29,239 nucleotides of DNA. Origin: UBA3305 sp002373555. GTDB lineage: Bacteria > Bacillota > Clostridia > Lachnospirales > Lachnospiraceae. Positions 22,801 to 29,239 of the stretch are shown piece by piece. Within the stretch, counting starts at the first letter, position 1; every line of letters starts with the position of its first letter. The position numbers and the translations under genes are program-made. Location of the stretch: the NCBI GenBank assembly GCA_946612455.1, contig CAMOER010000033.1:1-29239 (forward strand), given 5' to 3'. The notes below the pieces were generated by a model. That model was not told where the DNA came from, searched no databases, and saw nothing but the letters and a program-made list of their open reading frames with translations.

Positions 22801-23940
22801 CTATTCAAGACTGAATCGTTTTCTGTTACCTCCTGCTTTACAAATAACCAGAAGCAGTATTTCACTAAGCGATGCCGAAATTAAGAATATAAATGACATA
22901 TATAGTATCTGATAAATAAACGGTCCGACTCCATAGCAGCCGAATAAATCTATAAGCTTCGCCTGCAGTCCTCTGTTTCTGAAATAATCTCTCACGGGGT
23001 AATGAATCAGGTAAATCAGAAAAGACAGTTTTGACAGATGAAGTATCATCGAACTGCACCAACTGTTTTTTCGAAGCACATCGGAGATACCAAAGAAAAA
23101 GAGGCTCAGACATATTACAGCAAAGAAAGCAAATGAAGTATACCACTGGATCGGCTCTCTGTTCGAGGGATCTGCCTTAAATAAACTGTATTGTATCGCA
23201 AAACGAATACTGTTGGTCACAGCAAAACCGACAATCCCCCCAACAGCATAAATGATTTTGCCTTCAAATCGCGCTCTGTTTCTGTACAGAACATCTCCTG
23301 CAAGTACAAACAGCACGGCCCCGACCGCCCCGCGAAAAGAATGGTGCGTTATCTCCAGCAATTCATTCCCGGTAATATCATTTAAAATCAGAAGGATCGC
23401 CGCAACAGCCATACAGATCACATCATTTTTTCCCCTTGCATCCTGATTTATACAGATGTTCCGCATGCCGGATATAGCAGGCATCAAAAGAACAACAAGA
23501 GAATACACATACAGAAACCACAAATGACCCTGATGAGGAACAGCATTCTGCCACTTGAATAACCCATCGAAAAGCAGTGCTCCATACTCGCCTCCCGAAT
23601 GCTGAATGCTGTCAGAGAACGAGAGGCCCGCCACCAACCAGTCATACAGATAGAACATGATGGCAGAGTACACTGTCAGAGGAATCAGAATACGCTTCAA
23701 AAGATGTTTTAGTCTGCTGCCATAATCGATCGGACGGAAACAGAAAAATCCTAATATCAGCCAGAATATTGCAACGCCGTCTCCAGCAAGGCACGCGATC
23801 ATAACACAACTCTTACTAACAGTGCTGCCAAATACACAGTCCGGTTTTACATGCGTTGCCACAACGATCAGAGAGGCTGCAATTCTCATCAATTCTACGA
23901 CTATATCTTTATTAGATAGGTTCTTTGGTTTTTCCATCAT
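22801..23940 (-). CDS. Acyltransferase-3 family membrane protein
   Basis: This 379-residue, roughly 10-helix protein fits the acyltransferase-3 family, which O-acetylates or otherwise acylates surface sugars. The N-terminal VELMRIAASLIVVATHVKPD holds the conserved arginine and catalytic-type histidine. Later segments GDGVAIFWLILGFF, GHLWFLYVYSLVVLLMPAI and the C-terminal LSFLIYLIHYPVRDYF are also typical. The reading frame overlaps the upstream polymerase-like gene by 29 bp. There is no clear ribosome site before the ATG at 23940 (or the next one at 23937), so translation probably depends on the upstream gene. The acceptor is presumably the glycan made by this cluster; acyl group and position are unknown. 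Confidence 0.83.
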   Translation of the reverse strand: MMEKPKNLSNKDIVVELMRIAASLIVVATHVKPDCVFGSTVSKSCVMIACLAGDGVAIFWLILGFFCFRPIDYGSRLKHLLKRILIPLTVYSAIMFYLYDWLVAGLSFSDSIQHSGGEYGALLFDGLFKWQNAVPHQGHLWFLYVYSLVVLLMPAISGMRNICINQDARGKNDVICMAVAAILLILNDITGNELLEITHHSFRGAVGAVLFVLAGDVLYRNRARFEGKIIYAVGGIVGFAVTNSIRFAIQYSLFKADPSNREPIQWYTSFAFFAVICLSLFFFGISDVLRKNSWCSSMILHLSKLSFLIYLIHYPVRDYFRNRGLQAKLIDLFGCYGVGPFIYQILYMSFIFLISASLSEILLLVICKAGGNRKRFSLE

Positions 23941-25180
23941 CTGCGTTTTTGTGGTCTGTGAGCGTTATCGTATTAATCGCAATCATTATGATAAATGCTG
24001 TCAGCCATCCAATATCCTGATTTCTCAGCGACATGCCGTTATAAGTATTGATCTGTGCATAAAGCAGAGTAAGTCCGACCCAGCTCAGATACTCCTTTCT
24101 TTTCAGGAAATGATAGGAATAATAGACAAAGACAGATCCGACAAACAACGCGGAAAACAAAATTCCATAATCCAATGCAAACATCAGTATTGGAAATTCA
24201 AAAGCAGGTGAAAGATGACGCATTTCATCCAGATAGGTTGTTCCGTTGCCGTATCCAGTGAAAAATTTCAGAGGATAAAGATTTCCGGAAAAAAATTCGA
24301 TCAGTCTGTCCACTCTGCCTGACGTAAGACTGGAGGTTGTAAATCTTTCTATCAATTTGTTGAACAAACCTGAGAAATAGCCAGCCGCTGCGCCAAGAAT
24401 GTATACAAACAGCCATCTTTTCTGTTTCCAGTTGATCAATACAAAATAGATGGCACAAACGACAAAAGCCGTCTTTCCGACGCTCAGTACTGCATCTCCT
24501 ACAAAAGCAATAATAAAGCAGATCAGCATCGGGTATTTTTTTTTGCAGCTTCTGTGATAAATATCGTTTAAGATAAAAAACATATTAAAAATTACTGCAT
24601 TTGTAAGCGGATGTCCCCAAAAAGAGAAGAATCTCTCAACGCCACTATCCAGCATTCCTACAAAACGGGTATACTCTGAAGTCTTATATCCATGCACATG
24701 GAACCATGATTCCAATCCTCTGAACAACATATGCCCGTTTATTTTCTCAAACAGACCAATACAGAAAAGGATAATCACAAATACATCCAATACATAAAGG
24801 ACGATTTTCAGATACTTTTCTCTTTTTTCCTGATCTATTCTCTGGATAATCAGATATGCAGGAATCACGCAATTTGCAGCAGCGGTAATCGGTTTGGAAA
24901 TATGCTGATCCCTGCAGGATATAAAAACCGGAATCAGAAGAAACGCCCAAAGAACACACAACCCAATCTCCTGAATCGTATAATCTCTTTTCGTGATCAT
25001 AAGCAGGAGCAATGAGAAGCAGCATAAATAATTAATCAGAGAATACTTTTTTACAACCGCAATCGTTTTCAGAAACGGATCTCTAAAATGAATGGGGAGC
25101 AAAATGAGGCCGGCAAAAAACAACAGCAATGCCAACGGCCAAATAACGCTCCCCCAAAGATTGGATTGTTTATTATGCAA
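23912..25180 (-). CDS. O-antigen polymerase/ligase-like membrane protein
   Basis: This 422-residue protein has about ten or more membrane helices separated by a large polar loop. In that loop RFFSFWGHPLTNAVIFNMFFIL and TSSLTSGRVDRLIEFFSG, followed by FFTGYGNGTTYL, resemble the Wzy/WaaL (O-antigen ligase) family. Such proteins polymerise or attach undecaprenyl-linked glycans outside the membrane. In a Gram-positive-type cell a Wzy-like polymerase is the more likely role. The start is a TTG at 25180, 9 bases after AAAGGGG; no better start is available. It is the first gene of the cluster in transcription order and among its most AT-rich. No promoter is evident in the 48-bp gap upstream. Confidence 0.75.
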   Translation of the reverse strand: MHNKQSNLWGSVIWPLALLLFFAGLILLPIHFRDPFLKTIAVVKKYSLINYLCCFSLLLLMITKRDYTIQEIGLCVLWAFLLIPVFISCRDQHISKPITAAANCVIPAYLIIQRIDQEKREKYLKIVLYVLDVFVIILFCIGLFEKINGHMLFRGLESWFHVHGYKTSEYTRFVGMLDSGVERFFSFWGHPLTNAVIFNMFFILNDIYHRSCKKKYPMLICFIIAFVGDAVLSVGKTAFVVCAIYFVLINWKQKRWLFVYILGAAAGYFSGLFNKLIERFTTSSLTSGRVDRLIEFFSGNLYPLKFFTGYGNGTTYLDEMRHLSPAFEFPILMFALDYGILFSALFVGSVFVYYSYHFLKRKEYLSWVGLTLLYAQINTYNGMSLRNQDIGWLTAFIIMIAINTITLTDHKNADDGKTKEPI

Positions 25181-25228
25181 TGATAAACGCCCCTTTCTTC
25201 AAATTAACAGGACGAATGAATCCCGCAC

Positions 25229-26443
25229 TTATTTCATCGACAGCAGCTTTGCCTTCAGCTCGTCTTCCATCTTCTGGATCTCGATTTCGGCCTGACGGCG
25301 CTTCGTACGTCCCTCATCCTGAATTCTGGTAACCTCTTCCAGCGTGGAGATGAGCTGCTGATTGGTATGACGCAGGGTTTCCATATCCACGATACCGCGC
25401 TCGGATTCCTTCGCGGTAGCGATCGTGGCAGTCTTCAGCTTGTCGGCGTTCTTCTTGAGCATCGCGTTCGTCAGATCCGTCACTTCCTTCTGGGCTTTCG
25501 CAGCCTGCTCGGAATGCGCCAGACCGAGCGCGATGACCATCTGGCTCTTCCAGAGCGGGATGGTATTCACGATCGTGGACTGGATCTTGTCGGACATCAT
25601 GACATCGTTGTTCTGGACAAGTCTGATCTGCGGTGCCATCTGCAGAGAGATCGTTCTGGTCAGCTCCAGATCATGGATCTTCTTGTCAAAACGGTTCGCC
25701 TGCTCGACCATATCGTTGACCTTTTGCGCATCTTCCGGTTGACCGGTCTTCGCGGCCTGCTCTCTGAGCGCAGGAATGGTCACTTCCTCCAGTTCCTTCA
25801 GCTTCTGCTTGCCGGCGAGGATGTACATGGTCAGTTCCTTATAATACGTCAGGTTGAGCTGATAGAGCTGATCAAGCGTGGCAGTATCCTTCATCAGTGT
25901 CACCTGGTGTTTTTCCAGGGAATCCACGATCTTGTTGATATTGGTCTCGGCCTTTGCATACTTTGCCTTCATGGCTGTCAGGTCATTGGCTTTTTTCTTG
26001 ATCCGTCCGAAGAGGCCCTTCTGCTCTTCTTCCACATCGAAGCCCTTCAGTTCAGTAACGGCACTGGAAATGAGACCGCCGACTTCACCCAGATCCTTGG
26101 TCTTGACATTATCCAGCGCTTTCTCGGAGAAGCCCGCGACCTTCGCCTGCGCACCGGCTCCGTACTGAAGCACCTGAGCGGTATTCATGACATCGATCTG
26201 CTTGGCAAATTCGGCGACCATCTTCTTCTCTTCTTCCGAGAGCATGCTGTCGTCATAAGTACGCTCTTCCTTCTTTTCTTCGGGCTCGGCCGGCGCCTCC
26301 TGCGCCTGGACACCGCCCAGCGAAAGGGTGATCGGCGTGCTCTGTGCGGCCTGAAGATCCGCCATGAAATCAGCGGGCGCGGCTGCAGATGCCGGTTCAG
26401 GTGAAGTCATTTCAAGATTGATGTCATTTGTATTCTCGCTCAT
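25229..26443 (-). CDS. telA: TelA/YaaN-family protein
   Basis: This 404-residue soluble protein matches the TelA (toxic anion resistance, KlaA/YaaN) family. After a low-complexity Ala/Pro/Glu leader (about residues 1-70) it is almost entirely helical, with long coiled-coil stretches. Family-like segments are ALDNVKTKDLGEVGGLISSAVTELKGFD, FGRIKKKAND and DTATLDQLYQLNLTYYKELTMYILAGKQKL. AGGAGG lies 7 bases before the ATG. It follows xpaC by 71 bp; the same xpaC-yaaN pairing is known in Bacillus. The family name comes from tellurite resistance on plasmids, but its molecular role is unclear, and chromosomal members are linked loosely to envelope stress. I do not infer tellurite resistance here. 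Confidence 0.88.
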   Translation of the reverse strand: MSENTNDINLEMTSPEPASAAAPADFMADLQAAQSTPITLSLGGVQAQEAPAEPEEKKEERTYDDSMLSEEEKKMVAEFAKQIDVMNTAQVLQYGAGAQAKVAGFSEKALDNVKTKDLGEVGGLISSAVTELKGFDVEEEQKGLFGRIKKKANDLTAMKAKYAKAETNINKIVDSLEKHQVTLMKDTATLDQLYQLNLTYYKELTMYILAGKQKLKELEEVTIPALREQAAKTGQPEDAQKVNDMVEQANRFDKKIHDLELTRTISLQMAPQIRLVQNNDVMMSDKIQSTIVNTIPLWKSQMVIALGLAHSEQAAKAQKEVTDLTNAMLKKNADKLKTATIATAKESERGIVDMETLRHTNQQLISTLEEVTRIQDEGRTKRRQAEIEIQKMEDELKAKLLSMK

Positions 26444-26514
26444 AATAGCACCTCCTGTAGGTTGTCAGTAATGAAAAATAGGTTCCTTCTCCCTAAAGCA
26501 AACGGCTGCTGCCG

Positions 26515-27804
26515 TCACTGGATTTTCTGTTCAAAAGGCTGTCCGACCAGTCCCTCCTGGGCCATCAGATTCTGCAGCACGGAAATATCCGAGCTGACAT
26601 CCATGGCGGCTTCCGCGTAGAAATTATCCAGAAGCTTCTCATAGGCGTTATTGATCGTATCCAGCGTTTCCTCGATCTCTCTCTTGGCCTTGCTGATATT
26701 CTCGCCTTCCACCGGCTGGGCATCCAGTTCCCTGTACGTCTGCACCAGCTTATCTGTCGTCGGCATATAGTAATTCATGAATTTCCGAAGCTTCGGCAGC
26801 TCGTCCGGTTTCTGGGAAAGGACCTTGAAGATCTTATCCATCAGTTCCTCGAGTCTTGTGAGCTTCTTCGAGATCTCCTCTCCGGGGATGGCTGCATTCG
26901 CCTCCCGGATCTTCCGGATATACATCTCGCCCTCGGCCATGGCATCCCGAAGCTCCTGGTCCTCGGTCCCGGTCGCAAAGATGCTCTCCTGCGCCGCCTT
27001 CGTTTCTTCTTCTCTGGCTGCGCGTTCCTCAAAGGCCCGCTGCGTTTCGAGAGACTGCTTATAGGTCTCATCATCCAGCATCAGCGTGGTCTTCTGCAGA
27101 TCTATATGGCCTGTCGGGAAATACTTCTTGTCGAACATTTCCTTCAGATCGGCGAGCACCTGGTCCTCCGTGACGCCGGCATCGGATGCCAGCTCTCTGA
27201 TGCTGCAGTAATTCCTGCCGGCCAGCGTGCGGACATACTGCCGGAAACGCTTCACCAGTTTTCTCTGCTTCCATCCGTACCGCAGAAGGAGCAGCGCCGG
27301 GGCCAGGAATGCCATCACCACCAAAAAAACGATGATCGAAGTAAAGTCAAAGCCGCTTGTGATGACCTCTCCGAGCATTGCGATTCCGGAGATGCCGAAG
27401 ATGAACGAGAAAAATCCGCCCAGAGCGATCCAGATCGGCGACGTGAAAGCGCCGGAAGGATTCTTTGTGAAAAGCTCCGGCTTCCTTTCTCTGATGATCT
27501 TTTCAAACGTCTGCCTGCGTCCGGCGGCCGTGTAATCATACCTTCGGTTCGGCTTTCTCCCGGAGGCTGACCACGCATCCGCGCCGGAAGCGGTATTCTC
27601 CGAATGCCCGCCGGTCGCCCATGTGCCGGCCCCGTAGGAAGTGCGTCTGCCGTCGGACGAACTGCTGAAACCGAATTCGTCAAAAATCGCGTCGATCGTC
27701 TCCTGAATGCCTTTGTTCAGTTCCCCGAACTGGCTGGAATTCACGGCATCTTCGACCACTTTCTGGATCGTTTCACCCAGATTGTTATCAAATCTTTTTG
27801 CCAT
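26515..27804 (-). CDS. xpaC: XpaC-family membrane protein
   Basis: This 429-residue protein resembles XpaC, the family named after 5-bromo-4-chloroindolyl phosphate hydrolysis. Two membrane segments (about residues 122-148 and 153-178) follow a low-complexity Ser/Gly/Ala-rich N-terminal part. Next comes a basic stretch and a winged-helix-like segment, NYCSIRELASDAGVTEDQVLADLKEMFDKKYFPTGHIDL (about 200-240). The C-terminal half is helical with coiled-coil character. GGAGGG lies 5 bases before the ATG. It starts 25 bp after tyrS and is followed by its usual partner telA. The phosphatase label is historical and no catalytic motif is visible, so an enzymatic role is not claimed. Confidence 0.8.
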   Translation of the reverse strand: MAKRFDNNLGETIQKVVEDAVNSSQFGELNKGIQETIDAIFDEFGFSSSSDGRRTSYGAGTWATGGHSENTASGADAWSASGRKPNRRYDYTAAGRRQTFEKIIRERKPELFTKNPSGAFTSPIWIALGGFFSFIFGISGIAMLGEVITSGFDFTSIIVFLVVMAFLAPALLLLRYGWKQRKLVKRFRQYVRTLAGRNYCSIRELASDAGVTEDQVLADLKEMFDKKYFPTGHIDLQKTTLMLDDETYKQSLETQRAFEERAAREEETKAAQESIFATGTEDQELRDAMAEGEMYIRKIREANAAIPGEEISKKLTRLEELMDKIFKVLSQKPDELPKLRKFMNYYMPTTDKLVQTYRELDAQPVEGENISKAKREIEETLDTINNAYEKLLDNFYAEAAMDVSSDISVLQNLMAQEGLVGQPFEQKIQ

Positions 27805-27829
27805 CGTTACCCTCCGAAGAAGATATGCC

Positions 27830-29053
27830 TTATCCCAGAGTTACCTTGCAGTATTTCTTCTTTCCACGTCTTACCAGGATACCGTCGCCGATATCTTCTC
27901 TGGAAAACGTCTTCTTAATGTCCGTGATCTTCTCTCCGTCGACCGTGACGCCGCCCTGTTCGGTATTTCTGCGGGCCTCGGAACGTGTCGGAGCAAGACC
28001 TGCTTTCACAAGAAGTGCAAGGATATCGGGATCTCCGTTTGCGAAATCCTCCTCCGTCAGTGCAACGGAAGGCGTATTGGCATCGTCTCCGCCGCCGCCG
28101 AACAGTGCCCTGGAAGCGGCTCTGGCCTTCTCTGCTTCTTCCTGTCCGTGGACAAGAGCGGTAAGCTCATAGGCAAGGATATCCTTCGCCTCATTCAGTC
28201 TGCTGCCTTCCCAGGTATCCATCTCGTCGATCTGCTCGAGCGGGAGGAACGTGAGCATCCGGAGGCACTTGAGAACATCGGCATCGCCGACATTTCTCCA
28301 ATACTGATAGAACTCATACGGCGTCGTCTTCTCGGGATCCAGCCAGACCGCGCCGGACTGGGTCTTGCCCATCTTCTTTCCTTCGGAATTCAGAAGCAGC
28401 GTGATCGTCATGGCATAGGCGTCTTTTCCGAGCTTTCTGCGGATCAGCTCGGTACCGCCGAGCATGTTGGACCACTGGTCGTCGCCGCCGAACTGCAGGT
28501 TGCAGCCGTATTTCTGGTAGAGCATATAGAAATCATAGCTCTGCATGATCATGTAGTTGAACTCCAGGAAGCTCAGGCCCTTCTCCATACGCTGCTTGTA
28601 GCACTCGGCACGAAGCATGTTGTTGACGGAGAAATGCGCACCGACTTCTCTTAAAAGTTCAATATAGTTCAGGTTCATCAGCCAGTCGGCATTATTGACC
28701 ATCATCGCCTTGCCGTCAGAGAAATCAATGAAACGGCTCATCTGCTTCTTGAAGCAGTCGATGTTGTGCTGGATCGTCTCGGGCGTCATCATTTTACGCA
28801 TATCGGTACGGCCGGAAGGATCGCCGATCATGCCGGTGCCGCCGCCGAGCAGGGCGATCGGCTTGTTGCCGGCCATCTGCAGTCTCTTCATCAGGCACAG
28901 CGCCATGAAATGGCCCACATGCAGGCTGTCCGCTGTGGGGTCAAAGCCAATATAGAAAACAGCATTGCCGCTGTTGATCAGATCCTTGATCTCCTGCTCG
29001 TCAGTCACCTGTGCGATCAGTCCTCTTGCTACCAGTTCGTCATAAATCGTCAT
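27830..29053 (-). CDS. tyrS: Tyrosyl-tRNA synthetase
   Basis: This 407-residue class I synthetase charges tRNA-Tyr. The tyrosine and ATP pocket is FYIGFDPTADSLHVGHFMAL, with the HIGH-type motif HVGH at residues 45-48. The KMSKS-type loop reads KKMGKT near residue 228, a normal TyrS variant. NYMIMQSYDFYMLYQKYGCNLQFGGDDQW is the tyrosine/tRNA region. A C-terminal S4 RNA-binding domain (about 335-400) holds LVKAGLAPTRSEARRNTEQGGVTVDGEKI. The frame opens further upstream, but the ATG at 29053 has GGAGG 7 bases before it. xpaC and telA follow at short spacing. The leader is too short to hold a T-box. Confidence 0.97.
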   Translation of the reverse strand: MTIYDELVARGLIAQVTDEQEIKDLINSGNAVFYIGFDPTADSLHVGHFMALCLMKRLQMAGNKPIALLGGGTGMIGDPSGRTDMRKMMTPETIQHNIDCFKKQMSRFIDFSDGKAMMVNNADWLMNLNYIELLREVGAHFSVNNMLRAECYKQRMEKGLSFLEFNYMIMQSYDFYMLYQKYGCNLQFGGDDQWSNMLGGTELIRRKLGKDAYAMTITLLLNSEGKKMGKTQSGAVWLDPEKTTPYEFYQYWRNVGDADVLKCLRMLTFLPLEQIDEMDTWEGSRLNEAKDILAYELTALVHGQEEAEKARAASRALFGGGGDDANTPSVALTEEDFANGDPDILALLVKAGLAPTRSEARRNTEQGGVTVDGEKITDIKKTFSREDIGDGILVRRGKKKYCKVTLG

Positions 29054-29076
29054 CGAATTGCCTCCAAATCTTTTTG

Positions 29077-29146
29077 CATATGGGCATAGTATCCCCTTAC
29101 CCATACATTCACATTATATTTCACACTCTTTTTCCGGATTTGTCAA
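29077..29146 (-). promoter_or_regulatory. tyrS promoter and short leader hairpin
   Basis: On the minus strand a perfect TTGACA (29141-29146) is followed by a perfect TATAAT (29113-29118), but they are 22 bases apart; the 17-base position holds only TGAAAT (29118-29123). The TATAAT is inside a 15-bp block (29112-29126) identical to one upstream of pckA. Downstream, TATGGG and CCCATA can form a 6-bp hairpin in the leader before the ribosome site. Confidence 0.6.
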
Positions 29147-29239
29147 GTCCATTTGGCCTGCCGGTCCATATTTCACGTCATTTCGGCACAAAAACCTGCT
29201 AACAAAAGTCAAGAACTTTTCTGCTAGTTTTTATATTTC
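29147..29239. other. Gene-free window edge upstream of tyrS
   Basis: No open frame with a ribosome site or recognisable protein is seen here. The sequence holds a small inverted repeat, AAAAGT-caaga-ACTTTT, flanked by two CTGCTA direct copies, near the right edge. It may be the end of an upstream transcription unit outside the window, but there is no convincing terminator. Confidence 0.3.

Noticed and set aside
25229..27804. Tellurite resistance operon
   Set aside because: TelA-family membership alone does not show tellurite resistance. No terD, terC or tehB genes are present, and the xpaC-telA pair is a common chromosomal set.
29054..29239. T-box riboswitch upstream of tyrS
   Set aside because: T-box leaders are common before tyrS in Firmicutes, but the promoter lies about 60-90 bp before the ATG and no T-box core or terminator/antiterminator pair is seen in the leader.

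Overview
The window looks like a chromosomal segment of an anaerobic, Gram-positive-type bacterium of the class Clostridia, possibly close to Lachnospiraceae. This placement rests on gene content: ATP-type PEP carboxykinase, a K+-dependent membrane pyrophosphatase, meso-diaminopimelate dehydrogenase, a class B aspartate transcarbamoylase (PyrB plus PyrI), a XpaC/TelA pair, a YfhO protein, and SigA-like promoters with strong GGAGG ribosome binding sites. I recognise 22 protein genes, 18 of them on the minus strand. I see no tRNA, rRNA, insertion sequence, prophage or CRISPR array, and no gene-free gap longer than about 270 bp.

Layout. 1-4460 (minus): a BlaI/MecI-type repressor with its own promoter, preceded by a probable cls-lysC-glk operon (cardiolipin synthase, aspartate kinase, ROK glucokinase) driven by a near-consensus promoter. 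4607-5095 (plus): dihydrofolate reductase. 5142-12578 (minus): pckA, murE, ddh and ftsK. The ftsK-ddh pair runs from a strong extended -10 promoter and ends at a GC-rich terminator before murE. Ddh makes meso-DAP and MurE very probably adds it to the peptidoglycan stem, so these two neighbours make a functional pair. 12756-14768 (plus): hppA, with repeats and a palindrome in its leader.

14857-17987 is a carbamoyl-phosphate control region. argF-argR (minus) and pyrB-pyrI (plus) diverge from a 261-bp gap. The gap holds a perfect 18-bp ARG box, a good promoter for each side, and a 10-bp repeat in tandem just upstream of the pyrB promoter. The two transcarbamoylases that compete for carbamoyl phosphate are therefore back to back, with the arginine repressor gene in the same locus.

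18079-25180 (minus) is a visibly AT-richer cell-surface glycan cluster. In transcription order it encodes an O-antigen polymerase/ligase-like protein, an acyltransferase-3 protein, a YfhO-type GT-C protein, a polysaccharide pyruvyl transferase family protein and a GT2 glycosyltransferase with a coiled-coil, membrane-hugging tail. TTG and GTG starts and tight or overlapping junctions are common here. No priming transferase, flippase or chain-length regulator is in view, so the product is unknown. 25229-29053 (minus): tyrS-xpaC-telA lies upstream in the same direction, and I see no convincing terminator between it and the glycan genes.

The least familiar parts are the glycan cluster, the argFR/pyrBI control region, the putative BlaI operator over its own -35, and an identical 15-bp block around the -10 region of both pckA and tyrS.
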